The notes under the pieces: generated by a model | What the model was told of the DNA's origin: nothing | Databases searched by the model: none | Seen by the model: the letters and a program-made list of their open reading frames with translations, nothing else | Part shown: positions 48,470-58,282 of the stretch, one piece after another | How positions within the stretch are numbered: position 1 is the stretch's first letter | How the letters are laid out: every line of letters starts with the position of its first letter | Assembly (NCBI GenBank): GCA_038501195.1 | Contig: JBBPUQ010000006.1 | Coordinates: 3,100,001 to 3,164,000, forward strand | DNA length: 64,000 bases | DNA from: Nemania diffusa | Taxonomy: Eukaryota > Ascomycota > Sordariomycetes > Xylariales > Xylariaceae | Reading direction: 5' to 3' | Position numbers and translations under genes: made by a program

Positions 48470-51400
48470 GCAGCCCCTGCTTCCGCTGGGTTGTAGTAAA
48501 CCTTCGATAACGTGATGCTCGTGAGATTGCATCTCTTAGCGAACACCCAAGGCACACCTGAACCCTTCACAACTTGTGTATGCGTACGTGTCGCTGAAAC
48601 AGATGCTGCGCTTCAGAACCGTGCCTTTTCAGGTGCTTGATAGGACATGGACACGGCATATAGATAGGCTCCACGGGAGTCCGCACATGTCCATGTCCAT
48701 GGCCATGTCCTTCTGCATGGCCAGCCAAGTCTGGCATGTTTTTTTGCCTGGTCCCGACGCTCTGGGTAAATCAAGTTTCCACCGCAGTGCAACTTGACCT
48801 AGGCCGGGAACACGCGTGGCCGACACCACCACCTACAGAGTAGATACGACTACCTACAGTGATAGTAGTCTGAGGTCATCTTGCGAGACGCTACATACAG
48901 TACATATATTCCAGTACTCCACCACCAACTACAGTAGATACCTATCCATTATGGTCCTCGCGAATCGCAAGTCGCGAGTCATCTTCTCCCTAACCGAAAA
49001 ATGCCCAACTGGTTCTTGTCAGCGCCGCTCGGGCCAAATCCCTGTTTTAGCTCCTAAAGCGGAAATCACATCCTCTCACAGCTCACTAATGAACGTAGCT
49101 CACTTAAGGTGCAACACGATCATCTCTAGTCTATCAAGATTAGGGTGCTAACACGATCGGGTTGAAAGGTCTTTCGATCTTGATTTACCCAAATCAGCCC
49201 CCTTCGGAGCAAGTACTCGGTGTGATTCATGCCGAGCATGGCGACTATTTTAGTTGGCGTCGACAGGACTACAGTACAATCGGAAGTTTAGAAATACAAT
49301 CAATCTCTACCTAAATTTATCCAGGTGGTTTTGATGAAGGGCGAGACTCTCGATAAACTTGCTGGGCGGAAGAGCAATGGCTCTGTTCTTTAGCTATCAC
49401 TAGCTACGCAATACTCCCAGAGCCGGGCGAGTGCTTGCTAAGTCCGAAAGCGAAAGGGCTTGTTAGCTATGGAAGCACCGAAATACTCAGGTCTATAGCA
49501 GGATTTACTACACCGCTGTGGTCTGATTATCTCGACTCCATTCGCGTCATCTGTCCACCACACATTGCTACATAATAGTTAAACCCCATGGGGATAGATT
49601 ACGCCGAGGGTGTTCACCCTCCCAGGACCCTCCAGCTAATAGTAGTTCAATACGACCAATATCAGGCAATTCGCCACGAGTTCAGTGCAACGTTCAGATC
49701 TGACAACATTCATGTCTCAGGAAACATGCAAATCAGATCACTTTCTCCATCTTCCCCGGGCGCCCTTCCACACTATCCCATAGTATCCCATACTAATAAG
49801 AGCCGCGATATCCCCTCCACTCGAGACAGGTCGAGGTCATCTGCCGCTTGGCACCAATCTGACAACTCATCTCCACGCAGCCCTTGGAAGCACAATCGTC
49901 CGCTACGATCAGCCGAGTCAAGGGTCGGGCTATTCATTTAAGAAGAGCTGCAGGCAACGACATGCATGCAGACTGCAGTCGTCCCAGTCTCCCCCCATGC
50001 ACAACCAAGCAAGCGCCTCGAACGCCTTAACCAGTAATGTGGCCCATCCCACCGCATTTACCAGGGAAAATAATCAAAGATTTCCGTGAATAGTAACGAT
50101 TGCACCACATGACCATTCGGGGTTTCTAACTCGTCTACTTACGGCCGCCTCTCAGCTCTCTTAGCACGGAATCCGTTTTACCCTTCTTCGCCAGTCCTTT
50201 ATCGATAATTTCATGTCTAGAAAATCAGGACTTGATTGATGGAAAGACGCGAGTGTATACGTACGCGTAAGCTTTGGATTAGTTGGATAAACTCTTAAAC
50301 TAAGGCTTTTATGGACGGAAAGTCTGCAGCCGACTCGGTGCCACTATCTCACTCCAATCGTCCACTAGATAGATAGATAATATCTCGATGATGCCCGTAC
50401 GCCCATGACATGACGCACACCACTTACACCACTTACACCACTTAGGCCGGGGCCAAAACTAACATCGGTAAATACGATAGGGTAGCTCTAGGCAGGTACT
50501 ACTTACAAACAACATGTCGTCCTCTCTCTAGGTAACAGAGGCCGAGGCCGAGGCGAGGCTCTATTACGCACACTGGAGCTTCCTGTCGATGAACGCCAAG
50601 CCGCCGGAATAAACGGAGTGCCACTATCTTCACACCCACTCGTTCCACAGCCCCCGTTGCCTTCCAGCGATGCATGCAAGTTGATTGAGTTGGGGCATTT
50701 CGCATTTTGCGCCCTGCAGGCACTTTGCGTCACAGGACGTCACCATCCATGGCCCTGCCTATGAGCTGTGTTGCTGAATGCATCCGCAAGTTGCAGCAGG
50801 CCGCCGGCAAATGCTGCTATCGTTAGTCACACGCACCATACCTTGTATTCACTAGCTGGTAGCATACATACATATGGTGTCTGTAGGGGCCGTTCCGTGA
50901 AGTGCTACCCCAATACAAGGTCTCGGTCCCTGCCCCTGGCCGACCAATATATGACATAGGACCCTCCGTATCCGGGTCCCGAGAGGCCATCTCGTCTCCA
51001 TCTTCACGCAGTAGCAGCTTAAATCAATTCGAGGTCTGGCATTTTTCATGATCTCATATTGCGCCCTATCGAATCAACTGGTATGCCAAAGGTGGCGCAT
51101 AAGCCAGAGCATCCCAGCGCCAGTGCCGAGCTGGCTAGGCGTCACTAGAGTAACAACGCCCACCTATCACCGCACGAGTCTCAAACTTGGTTCATACCTT
51201 GTTACGCGATGCTACCGGTAAGAAGGTTGACCGCTGAGTTGTCATGAAGTGGCGGAACGGCCGGTTCGGATTCGGCCCAACTCCCGCGCTAGGATTCCGG
51301 GGAGGCTTCGATACGCTTGGTAATCAGCCATGAGGGCATGTCAACGAGGCGTATATACAGCTTACTCAGACGGCCACAACCCTCGATACTACCGTCGTGA

Positions 51401-52261
51401 TGAGGCGGGTGATTTTGTCCATTAGACCAAAGATGAGGGGCTATCCAGGCTAGTTAGCCCATTCACCTAGCCCATCCAGAGATATTTCTTCGTTAAATAC
51501 ACTGAGCTCTCTTACTATCGCGGTACAGTATTGAAGACTAAATACGATCATTGACGATCGTTACTATAGGAATTATGGATCTCTCGGATAACCCTGAAGC
51601 TAACGCCTCTTCTCGAGCCGCTATGCAAAACATCCTTGATGAAACCACTTCCCCGCACTCAAATAAGCAATTAACATCACGGCTCTCTCGGAAGAAAAAG
51701 AAAGGGGGCAAATACTACCAACAGCAGCCTTAAGAAGACATTCATGTAACGGCGTAAGTAAGGTTAAATAAATTTAGGAGACTCTTCTCTGCGAGTTATA
51801 TCGGATCCTATAGCCTGTAATTGGAGGCTTCTATTCCGACTCCTCAACATTTGTACGCAGACCACGACCTAGAAACACAATACATTATATACATTATCTA
51901 ATTATCAGCGACCTAGCTCGTAATATAGTAGTTACGATATTTAAATTTAGCGGCCATTATACTTATACACCTAAAATAGTTGAATTAAATCTGCTCTTAA
52001 TAGAACGACGCACGAATGTATATTTATAAGCCGGTTATTATTTAAGAACCAAGAGAACCATCTTTAGTCCTCTGTTACTAGTAGACCTCGTCACTCTGTT
52101 TCCTTCTCTAACCATCAAAAAACGATAGAGGCTCTCCTGATAGTTCCATAGTGTTTAGAGGACTATGAGTCTCGTGTAGATGGCAATGTGCATGGTCGAT
52201 ATCGACGGGTCAAATTATTATTCAATACTAATAATATTCATACTCTATTGGAGGGTTAAGC

Positions 52262-52345
52262 TCTAGTGGAGATGGGTGAGGGTAGGTTGTAGTATAGGGA
52301 TTGAAGCTTAATGCTATTGATTCCTGAGTCTTTCTTATCTAGTTA
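52262..52345 (-). mobile_element. Fragment of the short LTR-like family, copy E
   Basis: The plus strand reads GTAGTATAGGGATTGAAGCTTAAT and then GCTATTGATTCCTGAGTC, which matches the middle of copy A (in reverse complement) and copy C nearly base for base. Neither the TGTCAG nor the CTGACA end is visible, so this is an incomplete copy. Confidence 0.5.
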
Positions 52346-52604
52346 GAATGGATTCCAAGCCCCTGGCAGAATGTGAAAACTTATCACAAAGAAATCGAGT
52401 TGTCCCTATAATAAATAAATTTGGTGGATAATTACAAGATAGTTCGCCTACTCTTTTTTTTTGGTATAAAATTACATGCAACGCAAAAGTTGGGGCTACG
52501 TTGGGCCTAAATATCATGGTCACATATGTAAGGAGTTGCAAGATCCCACTTTGACAGGGTTCTACTTCTGGTATTCTCGTGGTTATTTTTGCAGTTCTGT
52601 TTCA

Positions 52605-52700
52605 TAATATTAAATTGTCACAGAGAAACGACGCCGTTAATCTCATGAAGAATAAATAGTATATATAAGGCACTACGCGACAAGTATGAAAATGATTTGA
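52605..52700. repeat. Dispersed repeat family G, copy 2 (interrupted)
   Basis: This matches 1875-1990, sharing the exact word AAACGACGCCGTTAAT (52626-52641). It is broken at TTTGA by LTR-like copy A. Weak similarity to the other copy seems to resume after the duplication at 52917-52921 (for example AATTGTAGC against TATTGTAGC). Confidence 0.5.
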
Positions 52701-52916
52701 TGTCAGGCGATAAAGTCGCAGCTAGGTCGCTATAGGACCCCTAGGGGTATTTGTATCAATCACTACTGTTATATAAGGAGTAGAGTCCTCCCCTTTTCTA
52801 GAAGAAGGACTCAGGAATCAATAACATTGAGCCCTACCCCTATACTGCTACCTAGATTCGACCTATCTGCTTACACCTACGTGACCTATCCTCACTCTGG
52901 ACTTCCTCCTCTGACA
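52701..52916 (+). mobile_element. Short LTR-like element, copy A (216 bp)
   Basis: It starts TGTCAGGCGATAAAGT (52701), ends CTGACA (52911-52916), and is flanked by TTTGA at 52696-52700 and 52917-52921, a perfect 5-bp target duplication. TG...CA ends plus a 5-bp duplication are the marks of a long terminal repeat; the size and lack of internal coding suggest a solo LTR or a very small non-autonomous element. Confidence 0.85.
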
Positions 52917-53284
52917 TTTGACGTCACGGACTTAATGACTAATAGGAATTGTAGCTAGCAATAGGAACCAAAAACTATAACAAGTCGAGGACTGGAAAAG
53001 GGGAAAAGAAATCAATATTCTATCAAGAGGGTGGGTGATTGACGAACCTACCCTCGTTGTAACAGGGCTGTTAAACACCATGCAACCACGGCCCAGACAG
53101 TATCAAACTCAACTGTGGTATTCTGTACTCAACGAAACGAACATCGTAAACAATCAACTCTTAGGTATAGAATCTTGTCTACCTTACTATTATCTCACGC
53201 AGGTAAGGAATTCCGCCAAACCGCTAGGTTGTGAGTGCGTTTAGATTTGAGTTGCCAGGAGATAAAGTAAATAGCCCCTATAAG

Positions 53285-53478
53285 TGTCAGAGAAGGAAGT
53301 CACAGAGTGAATAGAAATCCTGTCGCAGCTAGGAAGAAGGGTGTAGTTAGGGCTCAATAGATAGATTCATTGATTCCTGACCTTCTAGATCTATAAGGGG
53401 GACCGAAGGTCCCTTATATATAGCCAAATCAATAGATATAACCACCCTATAGGGTACTTGTTACTTTATCACCTGACA
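53285..53478 (-). mobile_element. Short LTR-like element, copy B (194 bp), nested in D
   Basis: On the plus strand it begins TGTCAGAGAAGG and ends ATCACCTGACA, so it is the reverse complement of copy A's orientation. It is flanked on both sides by ATAAG (53280-53284 and 53479-53483), a perfect 5-bp duplication of a target within copy D. Confidence 0.85.
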
Positions 53479-53483
53479 ATAAG

Positions 53484-53697
53484 TGTCAGGGGATAGGGTC
53501 TAGAGTGAAGATATGTCATATACATCCACGAAGTTAGGTGGAAGCTAGGTATAAGTATAGGATTAGGGCTCAATTTCATTGATTCCTGAGTCCCTCTACA
53601 AAGTTAGGGAGGACTCTACTCTTTATATAATAGTAACGATTGATACAAATACCCCTAGGGGTTAGGAGCTACCTCACTGCAACTTTATGACCTGACA
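53484..53697 (-). mobile_element. Short LTR-like element, copy C (214 bp), nested in D
   Basis: It begins TGTCAGGGGATAGG and ends CTGACA (53692-53697). It is flanked by ATAAG (53479-53483) and ATAGG (53698-53702), a 5-bp duplication differing by one transition. Most of its length is the inverted complement of copy A (52701-52916), for example CTAGGGGTATTTGTATCAATC in A. Confidence 0.8.
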
Positions 53698-53857
53698 ATA
53701 GGGTGGCTATACCTATGGTTTTGGCTATATATAGGACCTAGAGGGCCATGAATCAATTGACTTATCTATTTAGCTCTATACTGCACCTTATTGCACCCTT
53801 CTTCCTATCTGTTGTAGGTCTTCTATTCACTGTGTGACAAAACAACCTGACATGAGT

Positions 53858-54956
53858 TTACTGTAAGTTGTAGTATGAAGTTAATTATCTAGGTAAACAA
53901 ACCTTATCCTCAATAAAGAGGTTATAGTCAAGAAAATTGCGCTAAAAGTATATCCCTTATGAGTATATACTAACATTCGGTTATCCGAAGGCAATACCAC
54001 GTATGCTAAGCCCTGTGACTAATCTTAAGTTAATTTTCCATAACTAATTAATAAGCTTCCTGAGCTGCTTTCACTCAGCTAGCCATTACTAACTTTGACA
54101 AGTTTTGACGCCTATTCAGCAAATTAAGCGTACCGACGAGCGCTTCCTGTAATATCGTAGAATGATTTTTGAAGATATCACATGTTTTGCGGTCTAGGGT
54201 GGAGCTGGACGCGCGGGACTAAGCATATTATGGTAATTTATAACTCCTGCTTTAGGAAAATTGAGAAACAACACTTCGTCCGCTACCTACTCAAAAGGTG
54301 CCTATCGATTATTGGGTTACTTGGATTGAAGGAGCGCAAGAGATAGGAATAACTTGCAATGGCTGTTGAAGCTCACAGCACGTGGAGGGAAAGCTGAAGC
54401 ATTGAAGAGCTAAGTGCGCCACTGAAGGATTCATCACAGAAGCTAGACAGCTCATATCACCGTGACACACATGGCAAAACGTTATGACACATGCCAAAAT
54501 GTCAGTCCATAGCTGCCTATAATAAGTCTGATAATGAAAGCGACATCTTGGTAGCAGAGCTGAGAAGCTGACATTAGTCGCCTAGTAGCTAGAACATCTG
54601 ATTGAGCAATTGCCCTCTAACCTAGGACCCTAAACTAACAGGAGAGCGCGTCTTGCGCCCATGGGATGCATAACCTTGCAGACGGTCTACTGTAGTGCGG
54701 CAGTCTAGTATAACATTGGCAGCGTTGGAACGCTGCAAGCGCAACTCGTGGCGAACCGTTAGTCACGCTGGCCAATCAGAAGTAATCGTTGTCTAATCGA
54801 AAGGTCAAGCCCCCCACCTTCGGCCGTAGATCTTTTATCTTCGATGGTTTCTCGATCTCATGGAACGCGGCCGGGCCCGTATAGGCAGGTTTTTTTTTCT
54901 TGCTTTTTTTTTTTCGTGTGCGACTCTTCTGCTCTTCTTGGGTAAGTTTAGACTTA
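53858..54956. other. Gene-free interval between the nested elements and the TIR element
   Basis: No coding gene is visible. A Lys-rich open frame (54776-54982 minus) reaches into the left terminal repeat of the next element and is listed separately. Confidence 0.4.
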
Positions 54957-54982
54957 GAGCCCCCCCCCGCCAAGCTGGCCAC
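54776..54982 (-). pseudogene. Lys-rich open frame truncated at the edge of a TIR element
   Basis: Sixty-eight codons are open, ending PKVGGLTFRLDNDYF and a stop at 54776-54778, with a KKKSKKKK run in the middle (a long T tract on the plus strand). The reading frame enters the GGGGGG end of the inverted repeat at 54957, so its natural upstream part is missing. It may be the C-terminus of a lost gene or of a transposon protein; I do not recognise it. Confidence 0.25.
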
Positions 54983-55760
54983 CCCCCCCTAATCGGCCAC
55001 GTTTCCCACCAAAACTCACTAACTTCAACAGGCTATAATAAATCAACAAAAATACCTATTAAGGCCTAGTAAAAAGGATTATATAGATAATTACTTAATA
55101 TTTTGATATTTTGAAAATTTTAACTAGTTCCCCGCTTTATATAGCTGTATATTTAATAGAATATAAATTTACATACAAAAATATATGTTGAAAAATTTCT
55201 ACTTAAATAATTAATTAAAAATCGGAAAAATGTCGGATAAATATAAAACTTTATTTTTAAGTTTATATAATAATATTTTACTTAAAATACGTTAGTTTGT
55301 ATTATTAGCGTTTATTTTAAAAAATAAAAAAAATAAACTTTATTTTATAATAGTAATTTTTTATAGTATTTTTAATATATTTTATAAAACTTAATAATAA
55401 AATATAATAATAAAACGAAAAATGTATTTTTAGCTTTATATTTATTTTAAAATATAAATAAATAAAGTCCGAAGTTTTTCCGAAGTTTTTCCGATTTTTA
55501 ATTAATTATTTAAGCGAAAAATCTTTCACGTATATTTTTGTATGTAAATTCATATTTCTTCAAATATTATACTATAAATAACAGCTAACTAGTAAACAAG
55601 TTCAAAAAGCCGAAATACTAAGTAATTATCTATATAAATCTTTTTACTAGACCTTTATAGGTATTTTTGTTGATTTATTATAGCTGTTTGAAGTTAGTGA
55701 GTTTTGGTGAGAAAAGTGGCCGATTAGGGGGGGGGTGGCCAGGTAGCCGGGGGGGGGCTC
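54957..55760. mobile_element. TIR element (MITE-like, 804 bp) with TA target duplication
   Basis: The left end GAGCCCCCCCCC...TGGCCACC is repeated, inverted, at the right end (GGTGGCCA...GGGGGGGGGCTC, ending 55760). Similarity continues inward for about 280 bases on each side (for example CAAAACTCACTAACTTCAA, AATAAATCAACAAAAATACC, AATTAATTAAAAATCGG). TA lies directly outside both ends (54955-54956 and 55761-55762), as for Tc1/mariner-type insertions. The centre is AT-rich and has no transposase frame, so the element is non-autonomous. By eye the two arms are roughly 80% alike. Confidence 0.85.
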
Positions 55761-55762
55761 TA

Positions 55763-56363
55763 TATGGTGGTAAAAAGTCAGGCGCGAAGTACCTACTTAT
55801 TCTTATCATGAGTTATCTATCCTAGTATCTACCTAATTCCCAGGATAGACAAGGTTTGCGCTATCCTTTTTCGTATATCTATATATCTGCAGCCGCCTTC
55901 TCCTCTTGTGCATGCGTGCATTGCATGACCTTCCTCTCTACACCTTGAATCTCACGTTTCCGTCCCACCTCCACTCCCACTCCCACTCCAACCCGTGCAG
56001 GCCCCCTTGAGGCTTATTCACACATGAGACCTCATCGTCCGAGGTAGCATTGTAAATATCGGCGAGCGACTTCGAGTCTTTGCGCTTGCTTGGGAGACTG
56101 TAAGAAAGACTTACCTGCTTGAATTGGCTTGCTCCTAGAAACAACGAGAGCCGTCGTCGTACCTATCTATTATTTTGAATAACCTACTGCGACTGTTTGC
56201 GCAACCGCGGAAATCAGACTAACAGGCAGATACGGAAATTATATGCATGAGAGTTGCTGATCGCGCGAGTTCACTTGTCCGGTCGTTGCAGGGTTATTTC
56301 ATTGAGGGAAAAGTGGGAGCATTTGTTGCGCGTCAAGGCTACATTCCAGTCCAGCAATTCGAA
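55763..56363. other. Upstream region of the SLC35F-type gene
   Basis: This interval lacks an independent gene. A shorter plus-strand ATG at 56247 would extend the transporter by 39 residues, but codons before 56364 lack the strong C-ending preference seen after it. Confidence 0.5.
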
Positions 56364-57680
56364 ATGACGGACCACGTCCAGTCTTCTGCCCAGAAAACGG
56401 GCGACGACGATTCTGGCTCGCTGGGTAACACGGTCGAGATCCGGGCCGTCGCGTCAAACGACGACGGCATCCGCCGCTACGGCACCACCACCACCGGCCA
56501 CTCGTCTCCCGCGGGCGGCCATGGCGATGCTGCTGCGGCTGCGGCTGCGGACAACGAGGTCGTGAGCGAGGGTCTCCACGTGCTCGAGGACAAGAAGGTG
56601 CGCTGGTACTCGTACCTCACGACGCAGGACTTCTGGATCGTGCTCGTGATCGGCCAGGTGCTCGCGCTCGCCATCACGTCGACCAACACCTTCTCGTCGC
56701 TGCTCGTCATGCACAACACGTCCATCCCGGCCTTCCAGTCCTTCTTCAACTACGTGCTGCTGACCCTCGTCTACTTCACCTACATGCTGTACCAGTACGG
56801 CCTGCGCAAGTTCGGCCGCATCCTCTTGCACGACGGCTGGAAGTACTTCATCCTCTCTTTTCTCGATGTCGAGGGCAACTACTTCGTCGTTCTGGCCTAC
56901 AACTACACCAACATCCTCTCGGCCCAGCTCATCAACTTCTGGGCCATCGTCGTCGTCGTCATCGTCTCCTTCCTGCTGCTACGCGTGCGCTACAAGGTCT
57001 TCCAGATCGTCGGCATCCTCATCTGCGTCGGCGGCACCGGCATCCTGCTCGCGAGCGACCACATCCAGGGCACCAACGGCGGGCCCGGCGTCGACCTCGT
57101 CAAGGGCGACCTCTTCGCGCTCCTCGGCGCCACCTTCTACGGCCTCACCAACACCTTCGAGGAGTGGTTCGTCAGCCGCCGCCCCGCCTACGAGGTCCTC
57201 GCCTTCCTCGGCTTCTTCGGCATCTTCATCAACGGCGTCCAGGCCGCCATCTTCGACCGCCACAGCCTGCAGACCGCCGAGTTCACCGGCCCCGTCATCG
57301 GCTACATCGTCGGCTACACCCTCGCCCTCTTCCTCTTCTACTCCATCGTCCCCTTCATCCTGCGCATCGCCTCCGCCGCCTTCTTCAACATCTCGCTGCT
57401 CACCGGCAACTTCTGGGGCACCATCATCGGCGTCCACGTCTTCGGCCTCGCCATCCACTTCCTCTACCCCATCGCCTTCGTCCTCATCATCATCGGCCAG
57501 CTCATCTACTTCCTCGCCGGTAGCATGCTCGGCGACTCCAAGAAGCCCTGGCTCGGCGCCGCCCAGGAGGACGGCATCGCCGGCCTCGGCACCGCCAAGC
57601 TCAAGGCCATCAATGCCGCCCGCAGCAGGCAGCTCGCTGCTGCCGAGGAACAGAACCGGCCGCAGACCGAAGAGGTCTAA
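56364..57680 (+). CDS. SLC35F1/F2/F6-type drug/metabolite transporter superfamily protein
   Basis: An intronless frame gives 438 residues from the ATG at 56364 (477 from 56247). The start at 56364 is preferred because the marked C/G third-position bias begins there. A polar, Ala-rich N-terminus (about 1-75) precedes roughly ten hydrophobic segments: DFWIVLVIGQVLALAIT, QSFFNYVLLTLVYFTYM, INFWAIVVVVIVSFLLL, VFQIVGILICVGGTGILL, GDLFALLGATFYGLTNTFEE, a later YIVGYTLALFLFYSI, and FLYPIAFVLIIIGQLIYFL near the end. NTFEEWFV and LLTGNFWG are typical of the SLC35F family. It probably sits in an endomembrane; its substrate is unknown. The coding region is so GC-rich that long open frames appear on all strands; these are shadows. 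It converges with the gene ending at 58283. Confidence 0.9.
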   Translation: MTDHVQSSAQKTGDDDSGSLGNTVEIRAVASNDDGIRRYGTTTTGHSSPAGGHGDAAAAAAADNEVVSEGLHVLEDKKVRWYSYLTTQDFWIVLVIGQVLALAITSTNTFSSLLVMHNTSIPAFQSFFNYVLLTLVYFTYMLYQYGLRKFGRILLHDGWKYFILSFLDVEGNYFVVLAYNYTNILSAQLINFWAIVVVVIVSFLLLRVRYKVFQIVGILICVGGTGILLASDHIQGTNGGPGVDLVKGDLFALLGATFYGLTNTFEEWFVSRRPAYEVLAFLGFFGIFINGVQAAIFDRHSLQTAEFTGPVIGYIVGYTLALFLFYSIVPFILRIASAAFFNISLLTGNFWGTIIGVHVFGLAIHFLYPIAFVLIIIGQLIYFLAGSMLGDSKKPWLGAAQEDGIAGLGTAKLKAINAARSRQLAAAEEQNRPQTEEV

Positions 57681-58282
57681 GGCGCGTTTTGTAGCTCGTT
57701 GTCTCCTTGGCCACCGCCGCCTTGGCTAATTTCCATTTTGGATACCCCTGGTTTGAGTGAAGTAAATGAGAACGAGGTCTGCATCAGACTTTCCCGATAA
57801 TACCGCATATAAGTGAAGAGGCTAAATGGGTAATTGTATGGCGCACTCTACCTACAATTGCATGTTACATGATACCTAGAGAATATAAAATGAAGAATAC
57901 AATTACAAAGTCTTAAATCCACCGTTTTTGTTACGGTTATCTACTCTATCGTGTAGCTCTACATTGTTTAGTATGTGTTATAAACTGGCCCACCTGACCT
58001 AGCTGCCGAAGTCGCGCCTAACCGTCACAGAACTAAATAAAGCTAAGGAGCCCCAAATCTCTGATAACATGGTAGAATTTCAAATGGTATCATGGACCGC
58101 TAACAAGATATGATCAAACATTAGTTTAGACATTAGACAATATTCCCCCAGGCCCACCACCTTCCCCTCCTCCTCTCCCTAATTAATAATCAGAATATAA
58201 GCTGGGATGGTCTTTTGCGCCCTTGCCAACCCCAGATCGGATGAGCCAAAACATGTTCTAACATGAGTTAGTCGGTAGAAAA
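57681..58282. other. Convergent intergenic region
   Basis: About 600 bases between two stop codons of facing genes. It should hold both 3' untranslated regions. No gene or distinct motif is visible. Confidence 0.5.

Larger units (their letters stand above)
43914..52600. other. Gene-free region, left part of the 43.9-56.2 kb gap
   Basis: The first 700 bases are A/G-rich on the plus strand, that is, a CT-rich leader for the minus-strand gene starting at 43913. CCTAGGTAGGTA-type words recur at about 44880, 45190-45250 and 47400-47460. A perfect hairpin lies at 48448-48469 and a threefold ACTTACACC repeat at about 50420-50445. The small open frame 51574-51732 (MDLSDNPEANASS start, Lys/Gln-rich end) is protein-like but isolated. 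A fragment of the short LTR-like family lies at about 52262-52345. No gene could be supported. Confidence 0.5.
53253..53852 (+). mobile_element. LTR-like element, copy D, split by nested copies B and C
   Basis: The 5' end is TGCCAGGAGATAAAGT (53253) and the 3' end is CTGACA (53847-53852). Outer flanks are TGAGT at 53248-53252 and 53853-53857, a perfect 5-bp duplication. The left 32 bases, up to CCTATAAG (53284), and the part from 53698 (ATAGGGTGGCTATA) join to give one contiguous family member; copies B and C occupy the gap. Confidence 0.8.

Noticed and set aside
49588..49941. 117-codon plus-strand open frame
   Set aside because: Ser/Arg/His-rich text without motif or flanking exon structure; kept out of the feature list.
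51574..51732. Small plus-strand ORF beginning MDLSDNPEANASS with a Lys/Gln-rich end
   Set aside because: Too short and isolated to call; codon use is plausible, so it may be a relic, but nothing confirms it.
56866..57729. Long overlapping open frames on both strands in the SLC35F-type gene (for example 56866-57729 plus, 56979-57458 minus)
   Set aside because: They are Ser/Pro- or Asp/Glu-rich artefacts of the gene's high GC third positions; only the 56364-57680 frame encodes recognisable membrane segments.
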